64,000 nt of DNA, from positions 62,001 through 126,000 of the forward strand of contig JAUXUD010000062.1 of the NCBI GenBank assembly GCA_030680835.1. Direction: 5' to 3'. The stretch is from Bacteroidota bacterium (lineage in GTDB: Bacteria > Bacteroidota > Bacteroidia > UKL13-3). Position numbers and translations under genes: made by a program. The notes under the pieces were generated by a model that made no database searches, was not told where the DNA came from, and was given only the letters and a program-made list of their open reading frames with translations. The number at the start of each line of letters is the position of its first letter. Positions within the stretch are counted from its first letter, which is position 1. Shown here in pieces: positions 54,101 to 59,281 of the stretch.

Positions 54101-56733
54101 CCATTGAATTCTGGTTTAAGGCTGATACAGGAAATAGTGTTGGATTTCTCTCAAATGGCAAAGGACTTGCAACAGATATAAATCCGGATCTGAAATGGAG
54201 CATTGAAACGGATTCGGGCAGTCGGATTTTAGTTAAACACAATGGCCTGGTGTTTCAGGCAACCAATAAGAACTATTTTGATGGGAACTGGCATCACCTG
54301 GCTATCGTAAAACGCTATAATAGTTTCCTTACAAGCTATATTGACGGCAATCAGGAAAATGCAGTAACTGCTGCCGGCTTTAAAGGTTTTGGCGGCGCAA
54401 AATTATGGGTTGGATGCAGGGGCTGGAACAATGCCGGAAATCCCATTTACGACAGCACCTCTAATAATTTTATCGGGAAAATGGATGATGTGAGACTCTG
54501 GACAACCTCGCGTTTGCAGGAACAAATTGATCGGGATAAAAATCATCGCCTCAATGGAAATGAAGTGGGATTGGCAATGTATTTGCCCTTTGAAATGTAT
54601 ACGGAAGAATTGGGTGTTCCTGTTCTGACTCCTTCTCCAATAATTTATAATCCCATTAAGGATACCACATTTATAATGAAAGGTAATTCGTATTTCAGCA
54701 TAGAGTCGCCAAACATTAAATTGCCGCGCACAGCGCAACATGTTGACTTTACATACGGAGTTGGAAGTGATAAAATAATCATTACACCTACAACGGCCAA
54801 TCAATATATTGAAGGGGTAACATTAGACATAACCGTTAGGGGAATTAAGGATAAAAATGGAAATATAATGCAGTCTCCCAGATCCTGGATCGCTTTAATG
54901 AACAGAACCGTGGTAAGATGGATGGAAGAAGTTGTGAATCTTAGAAAGTTATCAGGGGCTCCTTTATCATTCACGATAAATATCAAAAATCTCAACGGTA
55001 AAGTTGAACAATTCAGTATTGGTCAGCTACCCAGTTGGCTTACTGCTACACCTATGTCGGGTGTTATTAATCCAAACAGTCAGATACCGGTAACCTTTAC
55101 TGTTGACCCAACCTTAAATATCGGAAACTATGAAGACATACTCTCATTGAATACCGATTTTGGGTATGCCGAAACTGCGCACCTTAAATTGAATGTTTAT
55201 GCGGATCCACCTAATTGGAAAATTAACCCCTCCGACTTTTCAAAATCGATGAGCATTGTTGGGCAGGTTAGAATAAACAATGTTATATCTTCCAATACAG
55301 ATGATATATTGGGTGCATTTGTAAATGATGTTTGCAGAGGTATTGCCAAAGTTGAATATTACCAGCAATTAGACAAGTACCTTGTATTTATGGATGTGTA
55401 TTCCAATACCAATAATGAAATGATGGAATTCAGAATCTGGAATTCTGCGACGGGTAAAACACATATTCAGGTTGACCCAACTATAAAATTTATTTCCGAC
55501 AGTTTAGTGGGCTCAGTAAATACCCCTCAGATCTTTAATGCATTGGACAAAGTGAGTGAACAAATTCCTTTGAATAAAGGTTGGAACTGGGTTTCGTTTA
55601 ATTTATTAATGACAGATTCTGCAAACTTAAATTCCTTGTTTTCAAATTTAAAACCGTTCGCCGGAAACCAGATAAAAACAAATACGCAATTAGCTATCTA
55701 CGATGCAACAAATGGCTGGTCGGGGAATCTTGCATCACTCAATGCCGGAGTTAAACCCGAATGCTCTTACCTTATTTATGTAGGTCAGCAGGATACTTTA
55801 AACCTGAGAGGTTCTGAAGCCAATCCGGAATTAAGAACGATCATGTACCACAAGGGATGGAATTGCATGGGATATGTTGCACAACGAAATATGTTAATCA
55901 ATGAAGCCTTATCCGATTTAAATGCAACACAGAACGATCTGGTAAAGGGTCAGGACAATTTTGCTATATATGACTCAACCCTGGGTTGGGTGGGGAGTTT
56001 AAAAACAATGATTCCCAATGAGGGCTATCAATACAAGGCTTCAGATTCAGGATTTTTCAACTATCCGCTCTCAGCCATGTTTGGCAAAAAAGAGCTGGAA
56101 GATAATTCTGTTAAATCGGCTTACTGGAGTTTTAATCCCCACAAATTTGCAGGCAATATGAATTTAATAGCTCAGGTATCGGCCTGCAGCAATCTGCAAA
56201 ACACACAAGGCTTTTTGTTGGGTGCTTTTGTAAATGACGAGTTACGGGGCTTCACAAAACCGGTAAGCACCATAGCAAATGAACAAGCTTATTTCTTAAC
56301 AATTGCCGGTGGCGAAAATGAAAACATCATCTTTAAATTACTGGATGAAAGTACAGGTAATATTTACAATCTCGACCAAAGCATTACATACAGTACAAAC
56401 GCCATCACCGGAAGTTTATCTGAGCCATTGCTTTTAAGCAGCGAAGACCCATGTATTGCCAATAAATTAATCGGTGCCTTCAGTTCAAACGTTTATCCGG
56501 TTCCATTTAACGAGTCCTTAACCATCGGTTTCAATTTGCCGCTAAACGATAAAATAAGTATTCGCCTTATTGATATTTCAGGCAAAGAAATTGGCATTAT
56601 TTGTAACGAAGAATTATACAACAAAGGCGCACATCAGCTCAACTGGAAATCCACCGGATTGCCAACCGGCGTTTATATAATAGAAATTGTAAGCTCTGGA
56701 AATACCGTAAGACACAAAATTGTAAAACTATAA
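39154..56733 (+). CDS. Giant T9SS surface protein with twelve LamG-like domains
   Basis: 5859 residues, one uninterrupted 17.6-kb frame. The signal peptide ends near VQAQ (residue 29). Nine LamG (concanavalin-like) + FN3 units begin at about residues 30, 353, 680, 1003, 1330, 1659, 1990, 2320 and 2644, each opening with PGNxLxFDG and with an SNWIESYAM-like link to the FN3. An FN3-like region (about 2869-3312), LamG 10 (3320), Ig-like and unrecognised parts (3607-4700), and LamG 11 (4750) and 12 (4956) follow. Two copies of an NPxxFxxxMxxxxxI module lie at about 5353 and 5656. The end is a T9SS type A domain (SSNVYPVPFNESLTIGFNLP, LPTGVYIIEI). It is probably an adhesin that binds glycans or other surfaces. 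It leads a CHU_C + PorP/SprF set. Confidence 0.92.
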   Translation: MKKISSRMHAGCFYLALFIAISTTTVQAQQPGNCLAFDGINDYVSIPATLTTATTLSTNTAITIEYWFRGTSLQSAVRMQNSGNYIIAGHNLKHAISTDGGTNNGVAISSVVYDGRWHHIAMTWQKNTINGFKSYVDGVLYAQRNSANVNLPTLTVTGYLGTYGGSSEFTNGKLDEVRIYNAALSQANIQFDMVNATSQLTSNLLAYYNFNQGTAGGSNTAINTLTDVSVNARNGTLINFARSGSNSNWIESYAMVLPTASAASAINSTGFTANWTAPAIGVVNNYLLDVSTTPDFAGTISGSPFDCGSSLTYNVTGLLSGTYYYRVRANKTSVAEQGLYSNTIVVTVPYTNPGNALSFDGINDYISLDDFSVGNFATSNFTVECWLKTSSVLSTARLVSKRASCSHSSFWTITLSSGKILCDVDQDNNGTNYNSVTGNKIVNDNRWHHVAMVRTGVNLSLFIDGILEGSNNGAGTANISNTALLQIGTNCNTYFNGAMDEVRIWTTAKTQSEIQAGMKAPVSTSSSNLAVYYKFDQGIAAGANTGLINLIDQSPAAKNATLVNFSLNGTTSNWIESYAMVVPTLTTATNITSSGFTINWTAPATGSFTNYVLEVSTSSDFTGHIFNSPFTLNTSTLSYVLSSLKSGKYYYRIRANNDVTTVSNQGVYSNTDSVLVPYSNPGNALNFDGVNDCVALPNSLATALTNSANTAITIEYWFRGTSLLSAVRIQNGNAFIVAGYNNQHIISTDGSTTNGVPVGAGATDGHWHHIAMTWQKNASFKSYLDGKLVASRNATLNANLPVINSGAFIGSYGGTSEFTNGNIDEVRIYNTVLTQASIQSDMVSTSPSMPSNLLAYYNFDNGVAAAVNTSSNVLADKSGNSYHGSLKNFASSGAISNWIESYAMIVPSLLPVTNITASGFTINWAAPAIGTVNNYIVDVSTSSDFSGPILNSPFTSASNVFSQNIVNLKKGQYYYRVRANKDSASVFNQGAYSKVDSALIPFNPPGNALKFDGANDYVGLPSALTSAVTNNTAITIEYWFRGSNIQSAVRLNNSSGYIIAGYGTTPGSQLHVISSDGGTTNGLPVGAAAVDGRWHHIAMCWEKNTVNGFRSYLDGQLVAQRNSANVNLPLLSTAAYLGSLYGTTEFMNGSLDEVRIYKTALSQSNIQADMMSTASSSPANLIAWYNFDQGVSQEINSSSTVLFDKTGNGYNGSLYNFALGGQTSNWIESYAMVVPALQTASNITSSGFTLNWTASTYGTTDNYILEVYTNPLLSNPVSGSPFTISSTSFSKTFNGLGSGTYYYRLSADKNSVSAQGCFSTVNTVTVPYSPPGNALSLDGSNDFASVNDNTVGNFGISNFTVEFWLKTNSGSTSAGLVTKRAVCGHTSFWNIYMNSGKIYSEVDQDANATNFIALNGTKVVNDNHWHHIAFVRNGTNVSLYIDGIQNGSVNGSGIANITNTGKIQIGNNCSSYFNGSIDELRIWNLAKTQTEIQSKMKDTVSISSSNLIAYYNFDQGLAGSLNTGSTELTDQTSAGKNGTLNSFTLNGVTSNWIESYAMVAPEILASTGITSTGFTANWTAPSIGVVDTYYVDISTLSNFSSVVAGSPFKVAGTLLTKTITGLNSNFNYYVRVRADKNSVGGQGNYSIIKNVKTNSTLLPPGNALSFDGVDDYIVIPASTGINTQFATNRITLEGWFKIKSLPAAGSVPAFISESYLGDGNIKFGMWLESNLVVAGCFVNNTWYRTYATSPISLNRWTHLAATYNQSQIKLYVNGVLVSSINATIALPPGTEEWRIGRRWDMAHYLDGTADEIKIYNEALSPLQINQDMMDSVISMPANLVAYYNFDEGTASGNNSGINQLSDQRANPVTGLLLNFGLTGSNSNWVSSYGMAIPEMLDPTNITNNGFKINWSAPLRGTRTNYVVDVSLTSNFGAPVNGSPFLVNPAATFLTLSGLPSGTFYFKVRANDSTSANANQGAYSAVQSATLLFPPPGNALSFDGVNDYVPIPKNISGDFTIEYWLKCNVIGKTGTNWWQGNGIVDGDVSSTNADFGTSLLNGRLAFGIGYSGHNQTLQSTSFINTGKWTHVAVTRHMNSGVFKIYINGNLEASGVAGKNALTSSSTLTIGKLQTGANFFDGSIDELRIWNVVRSDSAIASNYLDTIDTATPGLVDYYSFDQGIKGGVSNTGVSKLIDLAGNDNGGNLTNFALNGTTSNWVESYALVVPTVTAATSVNPTGFTANWTAPKLGTVSNYFMDVSTLSNFSSPILGSPFTLNPSPLNKVLGGLTGGTYYYRNIAEKSGSATTGQGGYSNSISVDVPYSPPGNALAFDGFNDYVLINNAALGNFGTSNFTVEFWMKTGSINGAIIGKRPSCGHSYFWNIIMTNGKIVCEVDQNRRYYLNLVGKSVVNDLRWHHIAMVRIGNQLSLYIDGKLDVTGVTGTGTTNVSNNAKLSIGRVCTYFNGSIDELRLWSAALNQSDVLTVMKAPVNVTTPGLNAYYKFDQGVGGSLNYGITTLLDATANNYNGTLTNIALEALTTNWVQSYAMVVPTQLDPTNLTNSSFTLNWTAPQTGTFTNYLVDVSQNPAFTAPISGSPFYVSPGTTTLDMTGMAASTYYTRVRVDKTSQPYSGEGAPSNVKTIVLNYIQPGNALAFDGINDNGVIGKTITDDFTIEYWLKTTMTSNTGSSWTQGNGIVDGEASGSNDFGTSILNNKLAFGVGSTTIQSLSSINSGKWVHVAVTREKSTGLFRLYINGSQENIGTGNTNTLSASSTLTLGKIQTNGNYFNGAIDELRIWNVVRTGGQIAASYTDTLLRTTSNIVDYYRMDQGTGGGTNTGVTALIDIAGTNNGGTINNFGLNGFTSNWVPSYSMTVNGPSALTATQTNCSTIDLTWQISTTPTNNADVSVFSDQSNFRQNIYANDTLIATLPYNTTSYSFNVNQYYNNDKLVRGIAYNFTVKSVYVPPLFQYTKLSSPSNVAVGQFKPQPTTPAGFTATNNKCDATIDLSWIWNEANPTGGFVLERSIDSSFDSPDIFLLTGDKRNLTDQNLVRGQYYLYRISSRNNCYNALAVDTMQAGQSDTMVAVQGISPAVPARPSNIRLFPDSTTNIITVRWNDNSTNEDKFTVERTASGGGTSSYEVNANDTVYDDIQAVGCVNYNYTIKAYSGCATSGVSSLGLFQTRLTPNIDSTFVPNTNYSLTCSKGYYSDRVELNWDNRNTAQLTSIRIFRKPALSAGDSIVIASLPVGTNIYFDNTAVAGVLYKYFLFGVMPCGGTTQFSNSTTDIGFRSPTGTIAGNVAFAGGFAVDGAKILAQNNTASLGGSVYLDGINDYLTVPHKTTQNPSANALTIELWYKPYSRKSCILVSKTDSINGGYLLQFDSAANKLQFIISNSTTQQVAEVNSPFGTFNSFNQITAVYGSDSMRIYINGMEATAIPTLIQSMGTSQEALYFGGSPSYNIYGKGFLDEIRLFQTAKSHADVLKDYSRIVSSNNPNLFLYLSFDDRFPGLTQSFDASNNNQVFNENHANFVNGALYSDTVPSNNQLSMTAYTDNKGNYIFEGVRYTGTGQNFTIVPTLNIHVFTPANSVVFIGDGLLAQNNINFTDNSSFQFTGTVSYAGTSCPAIGANVLIDGISAVVNGEQVLVNDSGKFTIQVPIGSHVVSLSQDFHTFSEGRFPPTGSYNFIGPLAVNFKDSTLLKVVGRVCGGNTELTKAPGMGRSKNNIGKAQFTFNSVGQSGTNGCYTKSMVTNDSTGEYIAYLYPLRYTIDGLKLVNNPGLNLNEENLNNPNILDLSVIPATSTVVDTLKTGNSIRVDSITYHSRVDFKYYVTPEIFLTNTNTAFDSLVNNFIGENSITMNDTTQIDISHNEFGYPVFYQALAYTAKVKVVEIYHNADSSSTNRIANDLVGVSGTFNFLNDLAAPDDTISSVSVTDGKFDYTFKTGNPNNLRNALYPGYSYTKTLQIEFVPDLGSTINYQPNKNDIVNKFYRGFIFGARSSGANFTTTGPALVDFVLHDPPGSASSSSWLKGTAYSKTESWSVADATGGGTTFKVALGVDITVVALFGIGAQVGTSTESESKSEVAQGVTSTTTRTHSGELVKTTSSNTTISSGSDPGSVGSSADVYYGKSENILFGNTDVIQLLDSANCAVLANLAGTEICTGPVVNGLQIGKLNGFYVVPGTINTTFAYTQDEILNLVIPDLQNLRNQLLTGNVLNSRGQKKYTNKVNTSDPLFTLKYASNNDDPLWGTLRSSPNPFTREAKDSTGESYLFRGNTPSEPDSIRFYNQQIRLWKTAIANNEKTKYSLFKNNNISAVSGGRNISLGKTSFSQDFTSQVDENHTESFEVSTGSETGLTLGININGIGTESASNFTFQKTTGNGTTTTNTTLNTFAYTLQDGDDGDLITVDILDPKDGNSHFFKLIAGRTSCPYEGAETALFYNPDNDTITSHTLLSDGVELQPATAQNDVPVISVDQKSLYNIPATNPAVFVLQLGNNSDGRQDRTYSLRVDPASNPFGAIIKVNGLDPNRDFDVPYGTTLQQTLTIEKGPLQYDYNNIRFILKSACDDAIFDTVSVSAKFLPTCTDIALNTPDDKWVLNTFNKDTLQVLMGNYNYNFGGFKKVHFQYKPGSSNTWYDEKIFYKDTPDAKIKIPVGTPYITYPFSFKNLTDGTYQLRAVSDCIAPGYPDTRINSTVLTGTVDRINPVPFGTPTPANGIWSPDSDISIQFNEPIDQSSISPANFEVKGVLNQSDARSNISMYLDGDEDYLEVDQRLDLSKKSLTFEFWHQRLGLGEQVLISQGADLNNSIQIGFNANDKLYFRINGTTVTGNTAITDTSTFNFYAISYDAVNKTADIIQNATVLNTGNNAMVNPYSGSGKFFMGKSSFGSAKYAKGKIYEVRVWGVARSVTDVNSTKSKLLTGTEKGLIANWRMDEAEGTLLTDYVRSRNATIVNGEWDIFPSGNSIAFNGAGDYITIPTAKSTLGSENDFTIEFWFKADTGNSVGFLSNGKGLATDINPDLKWSIETDSGSRILVKHNGLVFQATNKNYFDGNWHHLAIVKRYNSFLTSYIDGNQENAVTAAGFKGFGGAKLWVGCRGWNNAGNPIYDSTSNNFIGKMDDVRLWTTSRLQEQIDRDKNHRLNGNEVGLAMYLPFEMYTEELGVPVLTPSPIIYNPIKDTTFIMKGNSYFSIESPNIKLPRTAQHVDFTYGVGSDKIIITPTTANQYIEGVTLDITVRGIKDKNGNIMQSPRSWIALMNRTVVRWMEEVVNLRKLSGAPLSFTINIKNLNGKVEQFSIGQLPSWLTATPMSGVINPNSQIPVTFTVDPTLNIGNYEDILSLNTDFGYAETAHLKLNVYADPPNWKINPSDFSKSMSIVGQVRINNVISSNTDDILGAFVNDVCRGIAKVEYYQQLDKYLVFMDVYSNTNNEMMEFRIWNSATGKTHIQVDPTIKFISDSLVGSVNTPQIFNALDKVSEQIPLNKGWNWVSFNLLMTDSANLNSLFSNLKPFAGNQIKTNTQLAIYDATNGWSGNLASLNAGVKPECSYLIYVGQQDTLNLRGSEANPELRTIMYHKGWNCMGYVAQRNMLINEALSDLNATQNDLVKGQDNFAIYDSTLGWVGSLKTMIPNEGYQYKASDSGFFNYPLSAMFGKKELEDNSVKSAYWSFNPHKFAGNMNLIAQVSACSNLQNTQGFLLGAFVNDELRGFTKPVSTIANEQAYFLTIAGGENENIIFKLLDESTGNIYNLDQSITYSTNAITGSLSEPLLLSSEDPCIANKLIGAFSSNVYPVPFNESLTIGFNLPLNDKISIRLIDISGKEIGIICNEELYNKGAHQLNWKSTGLPTGVYIIEIVSSGNTVRHKIVKL
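39241..47760 (+). repeat. Nine tandem ~0.98-kb LamG+FN3 coding units
   Basis: PGNxLxFDG-coding words fall at about 39241, 40210, 41192, 42162, 43141, 44130, 45121, 46111 and 47083, giving periods of 969-991 bp. Three LamG subtypes recur: A (units 1, 3, 4: TAITIEYWFRG), B (units 2, 5, 8: Cys-containing KRxxCxHxxFW) and C (units 7, 9: WxQGNGIVDG). Unit 6 is distinct. DNA identity between neighbours is moderate, so duplication is old. Confidence 0.9.
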
Positions 56734-56753
56734 ACCATGCCAGGTATCAACAA

Positions 56754-56935
56754 CATCCAACCCCGTAGGGGTGACATTATTCTAGCCCCGGGGTTTAACC
56801 CGGGGTTAGCAATCCGTAAATATTTCCCCCTGCGGCTCCTGTTAAACTGCATCCAACCCCGAAGGGGTGACATTATTCTAGCCCCGGGGTTTAACCCGGG
56901 GTTAGCAATCGATACATATTTCCCCGCGCGGCTCC
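56754..56935. repeat. Two tandem copies of an 86-bp GC-rich palindromic element
   Basis: Copies at 56754-56839 and 56850-56935 are offset by 96 bp. Each holds CCAACCCCG-AGGGGTGAC, then CCCCGGGGTTTAACCCGGGG (a long palindrome), then a TTTCCCC-GCGGCTCC tail. The stretch is far more GC-rich than its surroundings. This element type is dispersed in Bacteroidota genomes. It fills the gap after the giant gene and may fold in the mRNA between giant and CHU_C genes. Confidence 0.85.
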
Positions 56936-57061
56936 GCAATGTTTTGTTGGAACACAATATTGTGGCCGCGCAATTAACCGATTCATGGGTTATAAATTCA
57001 TTACCCCGATAACTATATCACAAATCAATAAATTAAATAATAATCATAAACATAATATATC

Positions 57062-57775
57062 ATGAAAACATTCAAACAAATCAAAACCATGCTATTGCTG
57101 GTCATTGCAACGGTAACCGGCATTAACACAGCAATAGCCGCCGATCCAAACTGGACGGTAAATCCTCCCGATTTTCAATACAACATGACCATGCTGGCAG
57201 TGATTAATATTGATTGTGCCGAACAATTAAGTCCGAGCAACCGGATAGGCATTTTTATGGGAAACGAGTGCCGAGGAACCGCATTAACCAGCACCGTTAT
57301 CAATGGAAAATTTATGGCTTCACTGTTCGTATATAGCAATACGGTAAACGGGGAATCGCTCAGCTTTAAAGTGTATGATGCTGCAAACGATATCATTTAT
57401 GATGCACACCTGACCGTAAAATTTCAGCAAAATGCTTCATATGGTACGGCCATTTCTCCGTATGTTGTGTATAGCAAATTTCCCTGTCTGGTAAACAAAC
57501 AAGCATTGCCTGCCAACAACCTTATTACCCCCGATGGGGATGGTATCAATGATTTTTTTGCTATAGAGGATGTTGATTCTTACAAAGATTTTGCTTTAAC
57601 GATTTATAATGACTTTGGCCTGGAGGTTTACAAAATATCCCGTGATTATAAGAACAACTGGGGTGCTACCTACCAGGATAAAACCCTCCCTGATGGAGCC
57701 TATTATTTTCTGTTTAAGAATGAGACTAATGGCAAGGAATATAAAGGTATTATTAATGTCGTAAATCCGGATTGA
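57062..57775 (+). CDS. T9SS type B (CHU_C, gliding-motility-associated) surface protein
   Basis: 237 residues. The signal peptide ends at NTAIAA. The module DPNWTVNPPDFQYNMTMLAV, with IGIFMGNECRGTAL and FMASLFVYSNTVNGES (about 28-140), matches two modules near the giant protein's C-terminus (PPNWKINPSDFSKSM; LGAFVNDVCRGIA). The C-terminus is a CHU_C sorting domain: LITPDGDGINDFFAIEDVDS, LTIYNDFGLEVYKI, LPDGAYYFLFKN, GIINVV. Type B domains need a PorP/SprF-family partner, and one follows 31 bp downstream. Confidence 0.9.
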   Translation: MKTFKQIKTMLLLVIATVTGINTAIAADPNWTVNPPDFQYNMTMLAVINIDCAEQLSPSNRIGIFMGNECRGTALTSTVINGKFMASLFVYSNTVNGESLSFKVYDAANDIIYDAHLTVKFQQNASYGTAISPYVVYSKFPCLVNKQALPANNLITPDGDGINDFFAIEDVDSYKDFALTIYNDFGLEVYKISRDYKNNWGATYQDKTLPDGAYYFLFKNETNGKEYKGIINVVNPD

Positions 57776-57806
57776 TTTTATTACTTATTAAACAAAAGAA
57801 CATATT

Positions 57807-58691
57807 ATGAAAACCAATATAAAAATCGTTTTGCTTGTCCTTTTAGTATCATTCAAAACAAACGCACAGGTACGAAGCAGCATATACTCAAACTTGCTCA
57901 ATCCTTTTATATATAATCCGGCCTTAGCCGGCTCAAACGACAATATTTATGCAATCTTTAATACCCGGGGTATTACAGGCGGCGTGGATGGCAGCAATCG
58001 TTCCTATAACTTCGGCATTCATGCACCGCTTAATAATAATACCATGGGCATCGGCGCAAAGGTTTTATCAAGTTCAGTAGGTGTTTTTCAGGCAACCAAT
58101 GCCGAAGCCGCTTATAGTAAATTTGTGAAAATGGATGAAAAAAGCATCCTGAAACTGGGCATATCAATGGGTATTACTCAAACCCGCTTAAAAAACGAAT
58201 TACTCAATACCCAAACCGATTTAAGCGACCCTGCTTTGAGTTCAAAAGACCTGAACCGGTTTTTATTTTCAAGTGGAATTGGTTTGCATTATGCATACAA
58301 TAAAAAAGCAGAATTGGGATTATCATTCCCGGCATTAATGACTGGAGATAAACCACTAAACAATATGATGGTTGTAAATGCTTCCTGGTGTTTTAATAGC
58401 TCGGAAAATAACCTGAAAATAAAACCAATGATAAACTATTATAAACTCAACAACAGTCCGAATATGGCAGATGTGCTTTTACAGCTAAACTGGAAAGATC
58501 AAATTTCAGCTATGGGAGGATACCGCAGCAATGGGTCTGCCATCGCCTCTTTGGGTTTAAACTTTAAGACTTTTGCAATTAACTATGCCTATTACTATCA
58601 AATGTCAGGAATTATGGCGCTGGCTCCTGCTCAAAATGAAATAGCGATTGCTTTTAGTTTCAATAAACCGGTACCGGCAAAAACAAATTAG
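57807..58691 (+). CDS. PorP/SprF-family T9SS outer-membrane protein
   Basis: 294 residues. The signal peptide ends at TNAQ, then VRSSIYSNLLNPFIYNPALA with GSNDNIYAIFNTRG, the N-terminal PorP/SprF signature. The rest is an amphipathic barrel (MGIGAKVLSSSVGVFQATNA, KLGISMGITQTRLKNELLNT, closing NEIAIAFSFNKP). These proteins are needed for secretion or cell-surface anchoring of CHU_C substrates such as SprB. It is encoded just after such a protein, so they probably form a pair. Confidence 0.93.
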   Translation: MKTNIKIVLLVLLVSFKTNAQVRSSIYSNLLNPFIYNPALAGSNDNIYAIFNTRGITGGVDGSNRSYNFGIHAPLNNNTMGIGAKVLSSSVGVFQATNAEAAYSKFVKMDEKSILKLGISMGITQTRLKNELLNTQTDLSDPALSSKDLNRFLFSSGIGLHYAYNKKAELGLSFPALMTGDKPLNNMMVVNASWCFNSSENNLKIKPMINYYKLNNSPNMADVLLQLNWKDQISAMGGYRSNGSAIASLGLNFKTFAINYAYYYQMSGIMALAPAQNEIAIAFSFNKPVPAKTN

Positions 58692-58806
58692 TGTCGGTAA
58701 AGGCAAGGTTATCGTTTGCCCGATGATTATGCATATCCGGTCATCCGTCATTTGGCCGGATATGCTGCTTTATCCCACCCGCGTTGCCCTCTAATTAAAT
58801 AATAAT

Positions 58807-59211
58807 ATGAAATTTGATTGTAAAGTTTTATCAATAACAGATGAAGAGTTTGGTTGCTCAGTAACCTTCTCTGAAAAAAACAACGGGGGACTCGACCAAA
58901 AAAACATGACCCTGAATGAATTAAAAAACTATACGGGAAGTTATGTAATGCTTCAGCGAACTTATGCAAAGAGCGCCTCCGAAAAGGGTCAAATCGAAGA
59001 GGATTATCTCTATATAGAAACCGATGATCCGAACAAATCAGGTGAATTAACAAATTTTATTATACATGTATATCCTTCCAAACTATCGATTACCTACAAC
59101 CAAGATTTAATCGAAATTAATTTCAATGAGAACGCCCTTAACCACCAAAGTCTAAGACAAATTATTCCGAAAATAATTGGCGACAAGGGACAAATTAACT
59201 TTTGGGATTAG
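58807..59211 (+). CDS. Uncharacterised small cytoplasmic protein
   Basis: 134 residues. Beta-rich and soluble, no signal peptide: KFDCKVLSITDEEFGCSVTF, SYVMLQRTYAKSASEK, EDYLYIETDDPNKSGE, KLSITYNQDLIEINFNENAL, ending INFWD. No known family recognised. It starts at the ATG after a 115-bp gap from the PorP/SprF gene and is probably separately transcribed. The amino-acid balance and absence of overlap with better candidates support a real gene. Confidence 0.6.
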   Translation: MKFDCKVLSITDEEFGCSVTFSEKNNGGLDQKNMTLNELKNYTGSYVMLQRTYAKSASEKGQIEEDYLYIETDDPNKSGELTNFIIHVYPSKLSITYNQDLIEINFNENALNHQSLRQIIPKIIGDKGQINFWD

Positions 59212-59281
59212 ATATGATTCGCCCTGCAAAAAACCAATATCGTTTATCCTCCAACCAACTCGGGTTTGTTTAGGAATCAAC

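Noticed and set aside
56673..57012. Frames on both strands encoding NPGLNPGARIMSPLRGW-type repeats
   Set aside because: They are translations of the 86-bp palindromic element; no start, signal or domain supports a gene.
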